Shown here piece by piece: positions 25,178 through 34,809 of a DNA stretch of 64,000 nt. The number at the start of each line of letters is the position of its first letter. Positions within the stretch are counted from its first letter, which is position 1. The stretch covers positions 62,001-126,000 of the forward strand of contig JANNRJ010000036.1 of NCBI GenBank assembly GCA_031401235.1, written 5' to 3'. The stretch is from UBA3006 sp031401235. GTDB lineage: Bacteria; Actinomycetota; Acidimicrobiia; Acidimicrobiales; Ilumatobacteraceae. The notes under the pieces were generated by a model that worked only from the letters and a program-made list of their open reading frames with translations, did not search any database and was not told the origin of the DNA. A program made the translations under genes and the position numbers.

Positions 25178-26743
25178 ATGTCTACAACACTCTTCACTTT
25201 TCGACCGGTTCGCTACCAACGTATTCTCTCGGTACTTTCCGTGGTCGCGACCAGCATTATCGGTCTCACTTTAGTCTCCGCTACCGTCGCTCAGGCTAGT
25301 TCGCCGTCAATCACGGTTTCCGAATTGCCGTCGTTTGGCGATAATGGCGCCTCCGTCGTGCGCCTCCAGCAGGCGATCATTGCCCGCGGCTTCACTCTCC
25401 GTGGCGGGATAACGGGCAATTTTGATGTTGCAACTCGCACAACACTAAAGGCATTGCAGAAGGTCGCTGGCTTTAGGGCCACTGGAGTTTTGGACTCCAA
25501 GACCGCAAAATTTCTGGGTCTTGTTGATACGACTCCACTAACAAGCACCAATTTTCCAAAAGTGGGGATGAGTGGCGACAATGTATGGTCACTTCAACAA
25601 GCCCTGATTAATAACGGGACCCCGGTCAAGGGCGGCGCCGATGGAAAATTTGGTCTGGCTACAACTATTGCGATTGGCAAATTTCAATCCTTCAAGGGAT
25701 TGTCGGTAACCAAAGTGCTTGATCAATCAACTGCCATAGCCCTCGGCTTAGTGTCGGCTCCTGCTCCGGTGATCACAGCGGTTGCCAAGCCAGTGGTACC
25801 CTCTGGCGCTTCAAAGTTTCCGATTCAGTGGGAGAAAAGCGATGCCGTACGCAACTTGCAATCGTCCTTGCTGCGCAATGGCATCACGGTCAATGGTGGC
25901 GTTGATGGAATTTACGGTACGGCGACGATTGCCGCCTTGGCCGCTTTCCAAAGTCTTCACAACTTGCCTGCTAATGGCATCTTGGACGAAGCAACTTCTG
26001 TTGCGCTTGGAGATGTTAATAAGACAGTGGCGACCGTAGCAGTTTCTGTTGCACCGGTATTCACACCGCTTTCAATCGAAACCCTCCCGGCACTCGGTCA
26101 GCGAAGCGATGCTGTGCGGGCCGTGCAAAATGCTCTCGTAGCCACCGGCATTGAAGTTAAAGGTGGTGCAGATGGAGTTTTCGGTATTGCGACCGCAATT
26201 TCGATTGGCAAATTTCAAGAATCACGGAACATTCCGGTGACCAAAGCACTAGACGTGCGAACCGCAATCGCACTCGGTGTATTACCAAGCGTCGAAAGTA
26301 TGGGGCTCACCGCTATCAAAGTGTTTCCAGTTCAGGGAGCATGTTCCTTCTCCGATTCATGGGGCGACCCTCGGTCGGGCGGCCGTTCGCACATTGGAGT
26401 GGACATCACCGCCGCCACGGGCAAAGCCCTTTATGCGGTTGTCGATGGATACATTTCGCAGGTCACGGCAGGTGGATCACTCAGTGGAAATGCCTTACGT
26501 GTATCCCAATCGGATGGCACATATTTCTTTTACGCCCACATGGATTCATTCGCGCCGGGAATTTCTGTTGGGACCCCAGTGCGCGCTGGTCAGATAATTG
26601 GTTATGTCGGCGCAACTGGTAATGCCGGCGGACCACATTTACATTTTGAAGTGCATCCATTTGGTGGTGATGCAGTGAATCCTTACCCGGTCGTCAAGGT
26701 AGTAGACGCTTGCAATGTGACAGAAGTGCTCCCGCAGTCCTGA
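25178..26743 (+). CDS. Exported peptidoglycan-binding protein with four repeats and an M23 endopeptidase domain
   Basis: 521 residues. Signal peptide to about residue 39 (LTLVSATVAQAS). Four PG_binding_1 type repeats follow, each with a xxGDNVxxLQQALxxxG...GxFGxATxxAxxxFQ pattern (LPSFGDNGASVVRLQQAI; GMSGDNVWSLQQALI; WEKSDAVRNLQSSLL; LGQRSDAVRAVQNAL). The C-terminal LytM/M23 domain (about 385-510) shows HIGVD and HLHFEVH zinc motifs and FYAHMDSF. It would cut peptide bridges in peptidoglycan outside the cell, or act as a remodelling factor. ATG 25178 has AAGGGAG 6 bases upstream. Divergent from ctaA across 187 bases, where I see no known riboswitch. Confidence 0.92.
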   Translation: MSTTLFTFRPVRYQRILSVLSVVATSIIGLTLVSATVAQASSPSITVSELPSFGDNGASVVRLQQAIIARGFTLRGGITGNFDVATRTTLKALQKVAGFRATGVLDSKTAKFLGLVDTTPLTSTNFPKVGMSGDNVWSLQQALINNGTPVKGGADGKFGLATTIAIGKFQSFKGLSVTKVLDQSTAIALGLVSAPAPVITAVAKPVVPSGASKFPIQWEKSDAVRNLQSSLLRNGITVNGGVDGIYGTATIAALAAFQSLHNLPANGILDEATSVALGDVNKTVATVAVSVAPVFTPLSIETLPALGQRSDAVRAVQNALVATGIEVKGGADGVFGIATAISIGKFQESRNIPVTKALDVRTAIALGVLPSVESMGLTAIKVFPVQGACSFSDSWGDPRSGGRSHIGVDITAATGKALYAVVDGYISQVTAGGSLSGNALRVSQSDGTYFFYAHMDSFAPGISVGTPVRAGQIIGYVGATGNAGGPHLHFEVHPFGGDAVNPYPVVKVVDACNVTEVLPQS

Positions 26744-26792
26744 CCGTTGCAGCGTCTTAATCTTGATTCACGTCTGAGTTAATCAGCGTGAA

Positions 26793-26831
26793 GTGTGGTG
26801 CGGCGGAAGGTGAGATCTCTGCCGCCCACAC
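26793..26831. terminator. Hairpin between convergent genes
   Basis: Arms GTGTGG-T-GCGGC (26793-26804, one bulged T) and GCCGCCCACAC (26821-26831) form an 11-pair stem with a 16-base loop. It lies between the convergent M23 and phosphatase genes. It lacks a T-run on either side, so it may be a weak terminator or transcript 3'-end stabiliser. Confidence 0.45.
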
Positions 26832-26867
26832 TGAAAATACTGGTAATTTGGCCCGTAATCTTGGCAT

Positions 26868-27545
26868 TCAGCGGGTTCGATCTGCTGGCTCCAGATGTTC
26901 ACTGTCACTCAATGAAGTGAGACTGAACGTGTACCCATCACCGAGTTTCATTGCCGTAATAGTTGTAATCGATCCATGATTGATGATGAATCGCTCCCAC
27001 TCCCACGGAGTGGACTGCAATCCAAGAAAGTGGCAAATGAGCACGCTGTCCGTGCCCGCATGGGCGAACAGGGCAATGCTGTCGTTGGGATCCTCGATGT
27101 GCCATACCGGAAGTGGCTGATTCAATCTATGGACACCTCGATCGGAAAGAAATTTTGCACATCCAGAGTGAATTCGTGCCACAAAGTCTCTCACCGACTC
27201 CCCTCCCTCTAATCCCGACCATCGATCCTCGGCATTTCTTTCCACTTCATCTCGATAAGCCTTTATCGTTTGCTCGGCCGGAGCTCCGTGCCATGCTGGT
27301 TCCCGAATTTCTTCCAACCATGGTTCAATAATCTCTTCGCGTCCACTTAATTCAAGCAATGGTCTTGCAGTTTGTCGAGTACGCAACAACGGTGAAATAT
27401 AAATATGATCGAAATGGGTGGTCGCCAATCGGGCGGCTAGTCGCTCGGCTTGAATGAAACCGCGAGCGGTGAGCGGCGGATTAACAACACTCAGACCATC
27501 CTTTACCCATTCTGGTTCGGCATGTCGGATGAGCGTGAATTCCAT
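26868..27545 (-). CDS. Histidine phosphatase family protein (phosphoglycerate mutase-like)
   Basis: 225 residues. The phosphohistidine motif is LIRHAEPEW (R7-H8), followed by YISPLLRTRQTARPL, the acid-base Glu region EEIREPAWHG and the second His in LFAHAGTDSVLICHFLG. The substrate class is open: such proteins include phosphoglycerate mutases and sugar- or nucleotide-phosphate phosphatases. Its divergence from GpmA excludes a confident glycolytic role. Convergent with the M23 gene; the lipoprotein gene ends 24 bases upstream on the same strand. Confidence 0.88.
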   Translation of the reverse strand: MEFTLIRHAEPEWVKDGLSVVNPPLTARGFIQAERLAARLATTHFDHIYISPLLRTRQTARPLLELSGREEIIEPWLEEIREPAWHGAPAEQTIKAYRDEVERNAEDRWSGLEGGESVRDFVARIHSGCAKFLSDRGVHRLNQPLPVWHIEDPNDSIALFAHAGTDSVLICHFLGLQSTPWEWERFIINHGSITTITAMKLGDGYTFSLTSLSDSEHLEPADRTR

Positions 27546-27569
27546 TCCGCAAATCTACTCTGCACAAGA

Positions 27570-28322
27570 TCAAGAACCCGAGATGTTTGTTTCTACTCCG
27601 CATGTGTTGAGCGTCGTGGTAACGAATTCGGTATACGCATCATCGACCGCTTGCGGATCCACAATCGCCTGTTCGGTAAATGCTTGACCAATGCATATTG
27701 CCTCTTCATTCGTTACCGCAAGATTGTATTGTTCAGCCACGTAGTATCCATACGAACTGGCAATTGAATCGTCATTATCAAAACCGGTTGTCGGATCAGG
27801 AGCATTTTCATCTGCAATTGCTGGATCTGGCAAAGTCGTCGCCGCCCCTTGAAATTGATCGTCTCGGAAATCAAACTCCAATGAACAATTGTCGATCACA
27901 TACGAACGAATTGAGTCGCGTGCTTCGACTACGGGGTTTGAAAGCAGTCCGGAGCGGGCTGCAATCACAACTCGATCATTCTCAGCAACGCTCCCTTCCC
28001 ATCCGGTAGCTTCAATTGATGCACCCAATGATTCGTACACGCCGAGCAAAAGTCCGAAGTCACTCCGTAACGTTGACGGACCAAGATCGTGCAATGTTGT
28101 AAGCGTAGAAATTGTCACCGCGAAGGTATTGGCGAGCTGTTGTGGTGAAGCGTTGGAGATATCGTCGACTGTCTGGCTGACTACTGATAGTTCGTTTTCG
28201 AGTTCTGCCGACCTCTCACACAATGCCTTTCGCTCGGCGCTCGAACTACACCCGCTTAGGAGTGCGACAAGACCCAGTCCGAGGGCCACTTCGCCAAGGC
28301 GCTTGACCCAATTACTATGCAT
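27570..28322 (-). CDS. Lipoprotein of unknown function
   Basis: 250 residues from ATG 28322. The basic N-terminus VKRLGEVALGLGL leads to the lipobox LLSGC (Cys about 22). The mature part is helical with a first half resembling a coiled coil (ALCERSAELENELSVV), several cysteines (CERSA, NCSLEFDF, EAICIGQAF, LNTCGVE) and an acidic Asp/Pro linker (DPAIADENAPDPTTGFDND). The C-terminal half (AICIGQAFTEQAIVDPQ) resembles small Acidimicrobiia lipoprotein domains, but I cannot name it. The start overlaps the preceding ABC exporter gene by 8 bases, so it is probably made with the exporter. Confidence 0.75.
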   Translation of the reverse strand: MHSNWVKRLGEVALGLGLVALLSGCSSSAERKALCERSAELENELSVVSQTVDDISNASPQQLANTFAVTISTLTTLHDLGPSTLRSDFGLLLGVYESLGASIEATGWEGSVAENDRVVIAARSGLLSNPVVEARDSIRSYVIDNCSLEFDFRDDQFQGAATTLPDPAIADENAPDPTTGFDNDDSIASSYGYYVAEQYNLAVTNEEAICIGQAFTEQAIVDPQAVDDAYTEFVTTTLNTCGVETNISGS

Positions 28323-30123
28323 TACGGACTTCACTATCGCTGTTGGTTGAAGCCAGCCATGCGTCATACATGCGTGCGTACTTTTTGTCGCCGGCGATGA
28401 GTGCACTATGGGACCCATCTTCGACTATTCGACCATGATCCAGCACGACTATTCGATCAGCGCGGGCGGCAGTGGAAAGTCGGTGAGCGATTGAAATAGT
28501 AGTTCGACCCGCTGAAACACGATCGAATGCCCGGGATATGCGAATCTCGGTGAGGGCATCAACTGCAGACGTTGCTTCATCCAGAATTAGAACGTCTGGA
28601 CGCACCAAAAAAGCTCGTATCAACGCTACAAGTTGTCGCTCGCCGGCCGAAAGCGCACTACCTCGTTGACCGACATGGGTGTCAAGACCATTTGGCAAAG
28701 ATTCGAACCAGTCAACTAATTGCAGTTCGGCTATTGCCCCTACCAACTCTGCATCGGTTGCCAGCGGAACCGCAAATTGAAGGTTGTACCGAATCGTTTC
28801 TGAAAAGAGAAAGGGTTCCTGGGGTACAACCGTCAGTCGAGTTCGTAAATCATCATTTGCCACTCGACTGACAATCACTCCCCCTAAACAAATCGTGCCA
28901 ACCGTCGGGTCGGCGAGGCGGGCAATGAGTCGGGCAAGTGTTGTCTTTCCCGACCCGGATTCACCAACCAACGCAATATGTTGTCCGGCCGGAATTTTGA
29001 AATTGACTTCCGATAGAACCGGCAAGTCGTCATCTTGGCTATCCAATCGCGATCCGTACGAAAAACTCACATTCCTTACCTCAACGGAGAGGGTGCCCAT
29101 CGGTAGTGGCAATGGAAATTCGGGCGCTGGCGGTCCAATTGGTGTGTCAAGAACGCTAAGTACTCTACGAAGACCGGCCACAGCGGTTTGAGTGTGATCA
29201 ATTACTTCAGTGAATTCGGCAATCGGCTCAAGAAAGCGAAATGTCAAGAAAACGAATCCGACTAATGCCCCCGCAGTCAAACCTCCGCTTGGTCCGATGA
29301 TGACTCCGCAAGTGACAACTGCAACCACGGTGAAAACCGAGAAGACCTCACCAGATGGGAATAAAAATGCACCAATGAATCCCGCTCGGATATTGCTATC
29401 GGCTCGTCGCCGCACGGTTATACGCACGCGTTCTACCATGTGATCAGAAGCGTCATAAACACGCAGTGTGTCCGACCCGGCGAAAAGTTCTCCGATCATT
29501 CCGAGAAGTGTGGCGTTTCGCTCCCGGGTCAGGTTGTAGGCGGTCACGAGTCGTTGCTGAACAGCCTTAAGCACCAATACCAACGGAGCCGCCACGATAA
29601 ATGCGACCAAGGCAAGTCTCCAGTCATATGCCAGCATCACGATCGACACAGCCAGAATTTGGGATCCATCCAGAAGCCATGCCAATCCGCCCCACGAGAA
29701 AAAATTTGTCAGAGTCTCAATATCGCTGGTGACTCGTGAGACCAGAGCGCCTCGACGCTCCTCATTATGATCGGCCAAGCTAAGTCGATGAATATGATCG
29801 AAAAGTTTGATCCGCAGTGTGTACAGCCCTTCCTCGGCACGGACACCGAGTCGCATCGCCGACAAGCGCAGCGCATATGCAGATATGAATATGCTCACTG
29901 CTCCAAAAATTCCCAATTTCGTCACAAAGCCAATATCGATGTTCCCGGGGCGCAAACCCTTGTCAATACTTTGTTGCACGATAATTGGGATGACTAATCG
30001 CGCTCCAGATCCCACAAGTGCCAATAAAAATGTGATGCCAAGCCCACGTCTGAAAGATGGGGCCACATCAACTCCACGACTAATGGTGCGCACCGTTTCG
30101 AAGCGAACATCAGGTTGACTCAT
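28315..30123 (-). CDS. ABC exporter half-transporter with intact ATPase residues
   Basis: 602 residues: six-helix exporter membrane domain (about 20-310) fused to an ATPase. Walker A GESGSGKTTLARLIARL, Q-loop VVPQEPFLF, signature LSAGERQLVALIRAF (LSAGE instead of LSGGQ), Walker B VLILDEATSAVD with the catalytic Glu, and switch His in SIAHRLSTAARAD. The TAATG junction with the upstream exporter gene (stop and start share 30123) indicates a heterodimer with that protein. The substrate is unknown; lipid, peptide or drug export are all possible. Confidence 0.92.
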   Translation of the reverse strand: MSQPDVRFETVRTISRGVDVAPSFRRGLGITFLLALVGSGARLVIPIIVQQSIDKGLRPGNIDIGFVTKLGIFGAVSIFISAYALRLSAMRLGVRAEEGLYTLRIKLFDHIHRLSLADHNEERRGALVSRVTSDIETLTNFFSWGGLAWLLDGSQILAVSIVMLAYDWRLALVAFIVAAPLVLVLKAVQQRLVTAYNLTRERNATLLGMIGELFAGSDTLRVYDASDHMVERVRITVRRRADSNIRAGFIGAFLFPSGEVFSVFTVVAVVTCGVIIGPSGGLTAGALVGFVFLTFRFLEPIAEFTEVIDHTQTAVAGLRRVLSVLDTPIGPPAPEFPLPLPMGTLSVEVRNVSFSYGSRLDSQDDDLPVLSEVNFKIPAGQHIALVGESGSGKTTLARLIARLADPTVGTICLGGVIVSRVANDDLRTRLTVVPQEPFLFSETIRYNLQFAVPLATDAELVGAIAELQLVDWFESLPNGLDTHVGQRGSALSAGERQLVALIRAFLVRPDVLILDEATSAVDALTEIRISRAFDRVSAGRTTISIAHRLSTAARADRIVVLDHGRIVEDGSHSALIAGDKKYARMYDAWLASTNSDSEVRNA

Positions 30124-31904
30124 TAAGCGTCTCTTCGATCTTGTTCGAATGCTTCAAGCAACGCTCGGTACTCAGCATTCTTCGCCATTAGAACGGCATG
30201 TGGGGCGTGGTCAATGATGACCCCATTGGCGAGATACAACACTTCATCGGCCAATGAAATCGTGGATGGACGGGAAGCAACTATTAGTGTTGCTCCAACC
30301 GTCTGCTGACGACGCAGATTTTCAATCACCTTAGATTCGGTTGTCGGATCCAATGCCGACGTGGTGTCGTCAAGCAACAACACCGGACACCTGTGAGCAA
30401 TTGCTCTGGCCAAGGCCACTCGCTGTCGTTGGCCACCGCTTAGGCTCGCCCCTCGCTCGCCAAGTTCAGTGTCCAATCCAGTATCAAATTTTGACACAAA
30501 CTCTGTAGCGGCGGCCACTTCCAGCGCCGTCATCACTATGTCATCGGAAATATCATCCCCGAGGGTGACATTAAAGCGCAAGCTATCGGCGAATACGAAA
30601 GCCTCTTGAAAAACAAGTCCAGTTCCACCTGGCATCACGTCAATCGAACCTTCGTCAACAGGAATCAATCCTGCTATGGCATGAAGCAAAGTTGTTTTTC
30701 CTGACCCAGTCGCCCCGACAATTGCGACTGTCATGCCACTATTTATTGTCATCGATAGGCGTTTCAATATGACTTGATCAGCGTAAGTAATTGAAATATT
30801 TGAAACAACTATGGCGGTATTGCCAGGCGCCTTACCGATTGAAGACCGAGGGTCGGGCATGATCGGCTCATCGACAATCTGCCTTGTTCTATTCCAACCA
30901 CTCAGTGAGTGAGGGACTTCGCTGAATACATATCCGATTATGCGCAACGGAAAGATAAGCAATGTGAACAGATAAACAAAACTGGTCAACTCCCCTACAG
31001 TCATAGCTCCAGATTTCACTCGATGGGCCCCCACCACCAATAGAACAATATTTACAAACGATGGGATCGCATCTAGTAATGCTTCGAAGGTGGACCGTAA
31101 AATCACCGCTTTGGTGCGAGCATCCTTCAAACGGCCCGTGATATGTGACAGTCGTTCAGTTTCCCTCATTTCGGCACCAAACGCTTTAACCACCATGACA
31201 CCATCAAAGCTTTCGTGCACAGCCTCGGAAAGCAAGCCGAGTTCGTTTTGGGCGGTGCTGTAATGCGTGTCGATTCGTCGTTGATATCCAATATTCAAAA
31301 TCAGCAAAATCGGAAACACAATAATTGCCAGCAGCCCGAGTGGCACATCCACGACAAGTAGCCAAGCTCCCGATACAACCAACATCACTACGACCGCACT
31401 TGCAAACGGCATCGGCCCGATCACTGCCACGGCCGCATCCGAATCCACACCAACTCGGGCCACCAAATCACCGGTCATGTGTTGTCGATGCCAGGTTGAG
31501 GGCTGGGCCACAATGCGGTGAAGAACATCGAGGGACACTGATTCCGCAGTTCGCCAACTTGTAGCCCCGGCGAAGCCACGACGAAGTACAACCCCCACTG
31601 CCCGCAGTAACCCAATGCCGATCACCAAACCGGCCCCAATGAGTAGGGCTCTGGTGTCAGTCGTTCCTTCATTGAAACGCGGCAAAATAACTCTGTCCAC
31701 CATCCACCGAACACCAAGTGCCGAGGCCACGGTGCACAGTCCAAAGAGAGTGGCGCCAGAAACAGCGATTATAAAGAGTTTTGGGTGAACGCGTACGAGC
31801 GCCGACAACAAGCGATAGGCGATTTTTAGACGACTTTCACTGTCCGGCAAACCCGACTCTGACCCGATTTCAGAGATCGTATTGGAGATGGATGCGTTAC
31901 TCAT
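30123..31904 (-). CDS. ABC exporter half-transporter with degenerate ATPase site
   Basis: 593 residues, exporter membrane domain then ATPase. Walker A is intact (GATGSGKTTLLHAIAG) and the signature is canonical (LSGGQRQRVALARAI). The Walker B ends in LLLDDTTSALD, with Asp in place of the catalytic Glu, and the switch His is replaced (VASRPSTISLAD). Paired with the partner's LSAGE signature, this predicts one degenerate and one active site, as in heterodimeric exporters such as TM287/288 and BmrCD. It is divergent from the 173-residue gene at 31958 with a 53-base spacer. Confidence 0.92.
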   Translation of the reverse strand: MSNASISNTISEIGSESGLPDSESRLKIAYRLLSALVRVHPKLFIIAVSGATLFGLCTVASALGVRWMVDRVILPRFNEGTTDTRALLIGAGLVIGIGLLRAVGVVLRRGFAGATSWRTAESVSLDVLHRIVAQPSTWHRQHMTGDLVARVGVDSDAAVAVIGPMPFASAVVVMLVVSGAWLLVVDVPLGLLAIIVFPILLILNIGYQRRIDTHYSTAQNELGLLSEAVHESFDGVMVVKAFGAEMRETERLSHITGRLKDARTKAVILRSTFEALLDAIPSFVNIVLLVVGAHRVKSGAMTVGELTSFVYLFTLLIFPLRIIGYVFSEVPHSLSGWNRTRQIVDEPIMPDPRSSIGKAPGNTAIVVSNISITYADQVILKRLSMTINSGMTVAIVGATGSGKTTLLHAIAGLIPVDEGSIDVMPGGTGLVFQEAFVFADSLRFNVTLGDDISDDIVMTALEVAAATEFVSKFDTGLDTELGERGASLSGGQRQRVALARAIAHRCPVLLLDDTTSALDPTTESKVIENLRRQQTVGATLIVASRPSTISLADEVLYLANGVIIDHAPHAVLMAKNAEYRALLEAFEQDRRDA

Positions 31905-31957
31905 GTCTCACCCTTTTCTAGCAGTTTGCGGGCTAAAAGTCGCCTACATTGCACTCA

Positions 31958-32470
31958 ATGAAGATTCTCACTCGCTTAATTCTTTCGATCATCATTTTTG
32001 GACTTTGCCTGATGTGGATTTACGCATTGTTTTTCGCCTCTAAGGAAGTTTTTAATAGGGTTGCCGACGAAGAGTGGCGACAGAAATCTGACGAGTTTTG
32101 TCTCTATGCCAAGAAGCAACGAGAATTACTCATCGACTTACGTTTGGTCAACGAATCCGGACCTGATGCACTGATGGAACGAGCCGATCTCGTTGATCTG
32201 GCTACCGACACTCTTGAAAACATGGTAAATAGGATTACCGCATTACCCGTAGCTGATGCTAAAGGTGCCGCAATTGTTCCATTATGGCTTGCGGATTACC
32301 GAATCTATATCGCAGATCGGCGTAGTTACACGGCACAGTTGAGACAGGGACTCAACTTGCCATTTGCCGAAAGTCAAGTTGAGCAACTTCCATTAAGTGA
32401 AAAATTGGCGACATTTGCCGCTGATAATCAATTGACTTCGTGCAAACCGCCAATTGATCTCTCGGTGTAG
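31958..32470 (+). CDS. Single-pass membrane protein of unknown function
   Basis: 170 residues beginning with a strong N-terminal membrane helix (residues 4-28, LILSIIIFGLCLMWIYALFF). An alpha-helical extracytoplasmic domain follows with two cysteines (EFCLYAKKQREL, LTSCKPPIDL) and WLADYRIYIADRRSYTAQLR. It looks like a helical bundle sensing or scaffold protein. ATG 31958 is chosen over TTG three codons upstream. Its end overlaps the convergent acetyltransferase by 43 bases. Not assigned to a family. Confidence 0.7.
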   Translation: MKILTRLILSIIIFGLCLMWIYALFFASKEVFNRVADEEWRQKSDEFCLYAKKQRELLIDLRLVNESGPDALMERADLVDLATDTLENMVNRITALPVADAKGAAIVPLWLADYRIYIADRRSYTAQLRQGLNLPFAESQVEQLPLSEKLATFAADNQLTSCKPPIDLSV

Positions 32471-33093
32471 TCAACCCATCCTTCCCCTTGCACATATTGT
32501 TTGATTACTCTGGCGGGGGCACCGACCGCGACACTGTAATCCGGAATATTTCCGGTCACTACTGAATTGGCCCCGATCGTCACGTGCTTACCAATCGTTG
32601 ATCCGGGCAGAATCACCGCACCATATCCAATCCAAGAACCGTCACCTATCACAACGGCTTGCTCTGGTTGAGTCTGCTCGGCAATGCGAATATCGATTTG
32701 TTGATAGCCATGATTTTGATCGGTGATATACACATGGTGTCCAGTCCATACGTCGTTACCAATATCAATTGAGTAATGCCCCACGATTCCACTGCCTCGC
32801 CCGATCAGACAGCGATCGCCGATCTTGATCACCGGATTTGTCACACACTCTTGGCCCGGCATCATCCCAGCGGAAAGTGCTACATGTTCGCCGATCATGG
32901 TGTGCGACCCGATCCAGATAAAGCGTTCATTAAAAATCGTGGTCGGAGGGAAACAGATAATGCTATGAACACCGAAAGCGCCAAATTGTTTGGCTCGCCG
33001 CGAATCCGTCCCTATTGCGGCGAGCGATGTCAAGGTATTCCAGTAATTACCGATCTTGTCACCTATCCACGTTCGCAATCGGGGCCGACCCAT
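32428..33093 (-). CDS. Hexapeptide-repeat acyl/acetyltransferase
   Basis: Left-handed beta-helix transferase of the xenobiotic/maltose acetyltransferase type, 221 residues. Hexapeptide repeats are clear: IGSHTMIGEHVALSAG, IKIGDRCLIGRGSGIVG, IDIGNDVWTGHHVYI, VVIGDGSWIGYGAVILPG, STIGKHVTIGANSVVTG. The catalytic His is probably in DQNHGYQ, and VAVGAPARVIKQY closes the fold as in WcaF/Maa proteins. These act on sugars or other hydroxyl acceptors, often in surface polysaccharide synthesis. No glycan genes are adjacent. Divergent from panB by 55 bases. Confidence 0.88.
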   Translation of the reverse strand: MGRPRLRTWIGDKIGNYWNTLTSLAAIGTDSRRAKQFGAFGVHSIICFPPTTIFNERFIWIGSHTMIGEHVALSAGMMPGQECVTNPVIKIGDRCLIGRGSGIVGHYSIDIGNDVWTGHHVYITDQNHGYQQIDIRIAEQTQPEQAVVIGDGSWIGYGAVILPGSTIGKHVTIGANSVVTGNIPDYSVAVGAPARVIKQYVQGEGWVDYTERSIGGLHEVN

Positions 33094-33148
33094 CCGCCGA
33101 GACTATCTGCCGAAACGATCTGGATCTATCACAGATACCCTTGAATCG

Positions 33149-33955
33149 ATGTCAAGAGTGACTGTTCCTGATCTTATGGCTATGAAACGCGATGGACGTC
33201 GAATCACGATGGTCACCGCATATGACGCCACGTTCGCCGGAATTGTTGATGAAGCTGGAATTGACATCATTCTCGTTGGCGACTCGGTTGGCACAGTGAT
33301 GCAAGGTATTTCGACGACACTTCCCGTGACCATTGATGAAATGGAATACCACGTGAAAATGGTAAGTAGGGCCAAACCAAATGCGCTCGTGGTCGCCGAT
33401 CTTCCGTTTGGTTCGTATCAAGTAAGCCCAGAACAGGCTGTCACAAGTTCAATCCGACTAATTAAGGCAGGTGCTGGGGCTGTCAAGCTTGAGGGCGGTG
33501 TCCCAATGTTTGATTCAATTTCTGCGATTGTCCGGGTCGACATCCCGGTGATGGGGCACATCGGACTTACCCCACAGAGCTATCACCGCATGGGAGGACA
33601 CCGAGTCCAAGGTCGTCATGACGGACGTGAAGCCGGTGGTCGGGAGCGATTGCGTGAAGACGCCCACGCAGTGGAACAGGCTGGTGCATTTTCGATGGTC
33701 ATTGAGGGAGTACCTCGCGATTTGGCTGCTTCCATAACCCACAAAGTGAGCATTCCGACGATCGGAATTGGCGCTGGACCAGAATGCGACGGACAAGTGC
33801 TCGTGTTGCATGACATTCTCGGACTTACAACTCGCCACTTGAAATTCACCAAATCTTTCGCCAATTTGCGAGAATCTAGTATTGCCGCTTGCGCCCAATT
33901 CGCCTTAGACGTGCGTGACGGTAACTGGCCGGATGACTCCCACTCTTTTCACTAA
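33149..33955 (+). CDS. panB: 3-methyl-2-oxobutanoate hydroxymethyltransferase
   Basis: First committed step of pantothenate synthesis, using 5,10-methylene-tetrahydrofolate. 268 residues: ITMVTAYDATFAGIVDEAG, metal-binding ILVGDSVGTVMQG, YHVKMVSRAKPNALVVADLPFGSY, GAGAVKLEGG, VMGHIGLTPQS and IGIGAGPECDGQVLVLHDILG. ATG 33149 matches the family start; the frame extends upstream only as read-through across the divergent start region. The usual GGYKVQGR-type segment is GGHRVQGRHDGREAGG here, slightly expanded. panC starts within its last codons. Confidence 0.95.
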   Translation: MSRVTVPDLMAMKRDGRRITMVTAYDATFAGIVDEAGIDIILVGDSVGTVMQGISTTLPVTIDEMEYHVKMVSRAKPNALVVADLPFGSYQVSPEQAVTSSIRLIKAGAGAVKLEGGVPMFDSISAIVRVDIPVMGHIGLTPQSYHRMGGHRVQGRHDGREAGGRERLREDAHAVEQAGAFSMVIEGVPRDLAASITHKVSIPTIGIGAGPECDGQVLVLHDILGLTTRHLKFTKSFANLRESSIAACAQFALDVRDGNWPDDSHSFH

Positions 33956-34790
33956 ATTAGACGACGTTCAATCTTGGCGCTTTGGCCTGCCAACTACCTC
34001 ATCACTGGCACTTGTGCCGACGATGGGCGCCTTGCACGCTGGGCACGAGCGGCTAATTGAAAAGGCAAAAACTCTGGCTAAAGACGTCGTGGTTTCCATC
34101 TTTATCAATCCCTTACAATTCAATGACCCACAGGACCTCGCCAATTATCCACGGACGCTGCAGGCCGATATTGATATCTGCCACAAAAATGGCGTTGATG
34201 TTGTCTTTGCTCCCAATATTGAAGAGATATACCCAGTCACCTTTGACGACCCGATTTCGGCTGGACAATTAGGCGAACTCTATGAAGGTGTGCATCGGCC
34301 CGGGCATTTCAGTGGTGTTCTCACCGTTATAGACAAATTCTTTACACTCTTAGCACCCACTGTGGCCGTATTTGGTGAAAAGGACTATCAACAATTAGTG
34401 CTGATTCGGCAAATGACTGCCACTCGTCACCCAGGAATTGACATCGCCAGCGTTCCTACGGTACGAGATCATGACGGCTTGGCGCTCTCCAGCCGAAACA
34501 TTCGTTTGACGCCTCCGGATCGGATTCTGGCGACAAAATTGTACGAATCGTTGTGCGCAATTGAGAGTCAATTTGCGGCGGGGATACGAGATGCTCGAAG
34601 ACTTGAAGCCACGGGCCGTAATTATCTTGGCGAGTTTAGAGACATTTCTCTCGACTATCTCGTCTGCGTAAATGCTTTCAATCTCATGGCAATCGATTTC
34701 GTATTTAGATCCGCCGTAGTTCTGCTTGCTGCCACAATCGGAAATGTGCGTCTTATTGACAATATTTTGTTGAATGCATTAGTCAAATAA
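33933..34790 (+). CDS. panC: Pantoate-beta-alanine ligase
   Basis: Joins pantoate and beta-alanine with ATP to give pantothenate. 285 residues with LVPTMGALHAGHERLI (HIGH-type nucleotide motif), SIFINPLQFN, DLANYPRTLQADI, the pantoate-binding PGHFSGVLTVIDKFF, GEKDYQQLVLIRQM and SSRNIRLTP. ATG 33933 overlaps panB by 23 bases; a GTG at 33915 is possible. No panD (aspartate decarboxylase) is in the window. A carbamoyl-amino-acid hydrolase 3.7 kb away could supply beta-alanine if it accepts N-carbamoyl-beta-alanine, which is speculative. Confidence 0.95.
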   Translation: MTPTLFTKLDDVQSWRFGLPTTSSLALVPTMGALHAGHERLIEKAKTLAKDVVVSIFINPLQFNDPQDLANYPRTLQADIDICHKNGVDVVFAPNIEEIYPVTFDDPISAGQLGELYEGVHRPGHFSGVLTVIDKFFTLLAPTVAVFGEKDYQQLVLIRQMTATRHPGIDIASVPTVRDHDGLALSSRNIRLTPPDRILATKLYESLCAIESQFAAGIRDARRLEATGRNYLGEFRDISLDYLVCVNAFNLMAIDFVFRSAVVLLAATIGNVRLIDNILLNALVK

Positions 34791-34809
34791 AATAATTCTG
34801 GAGGATTCA

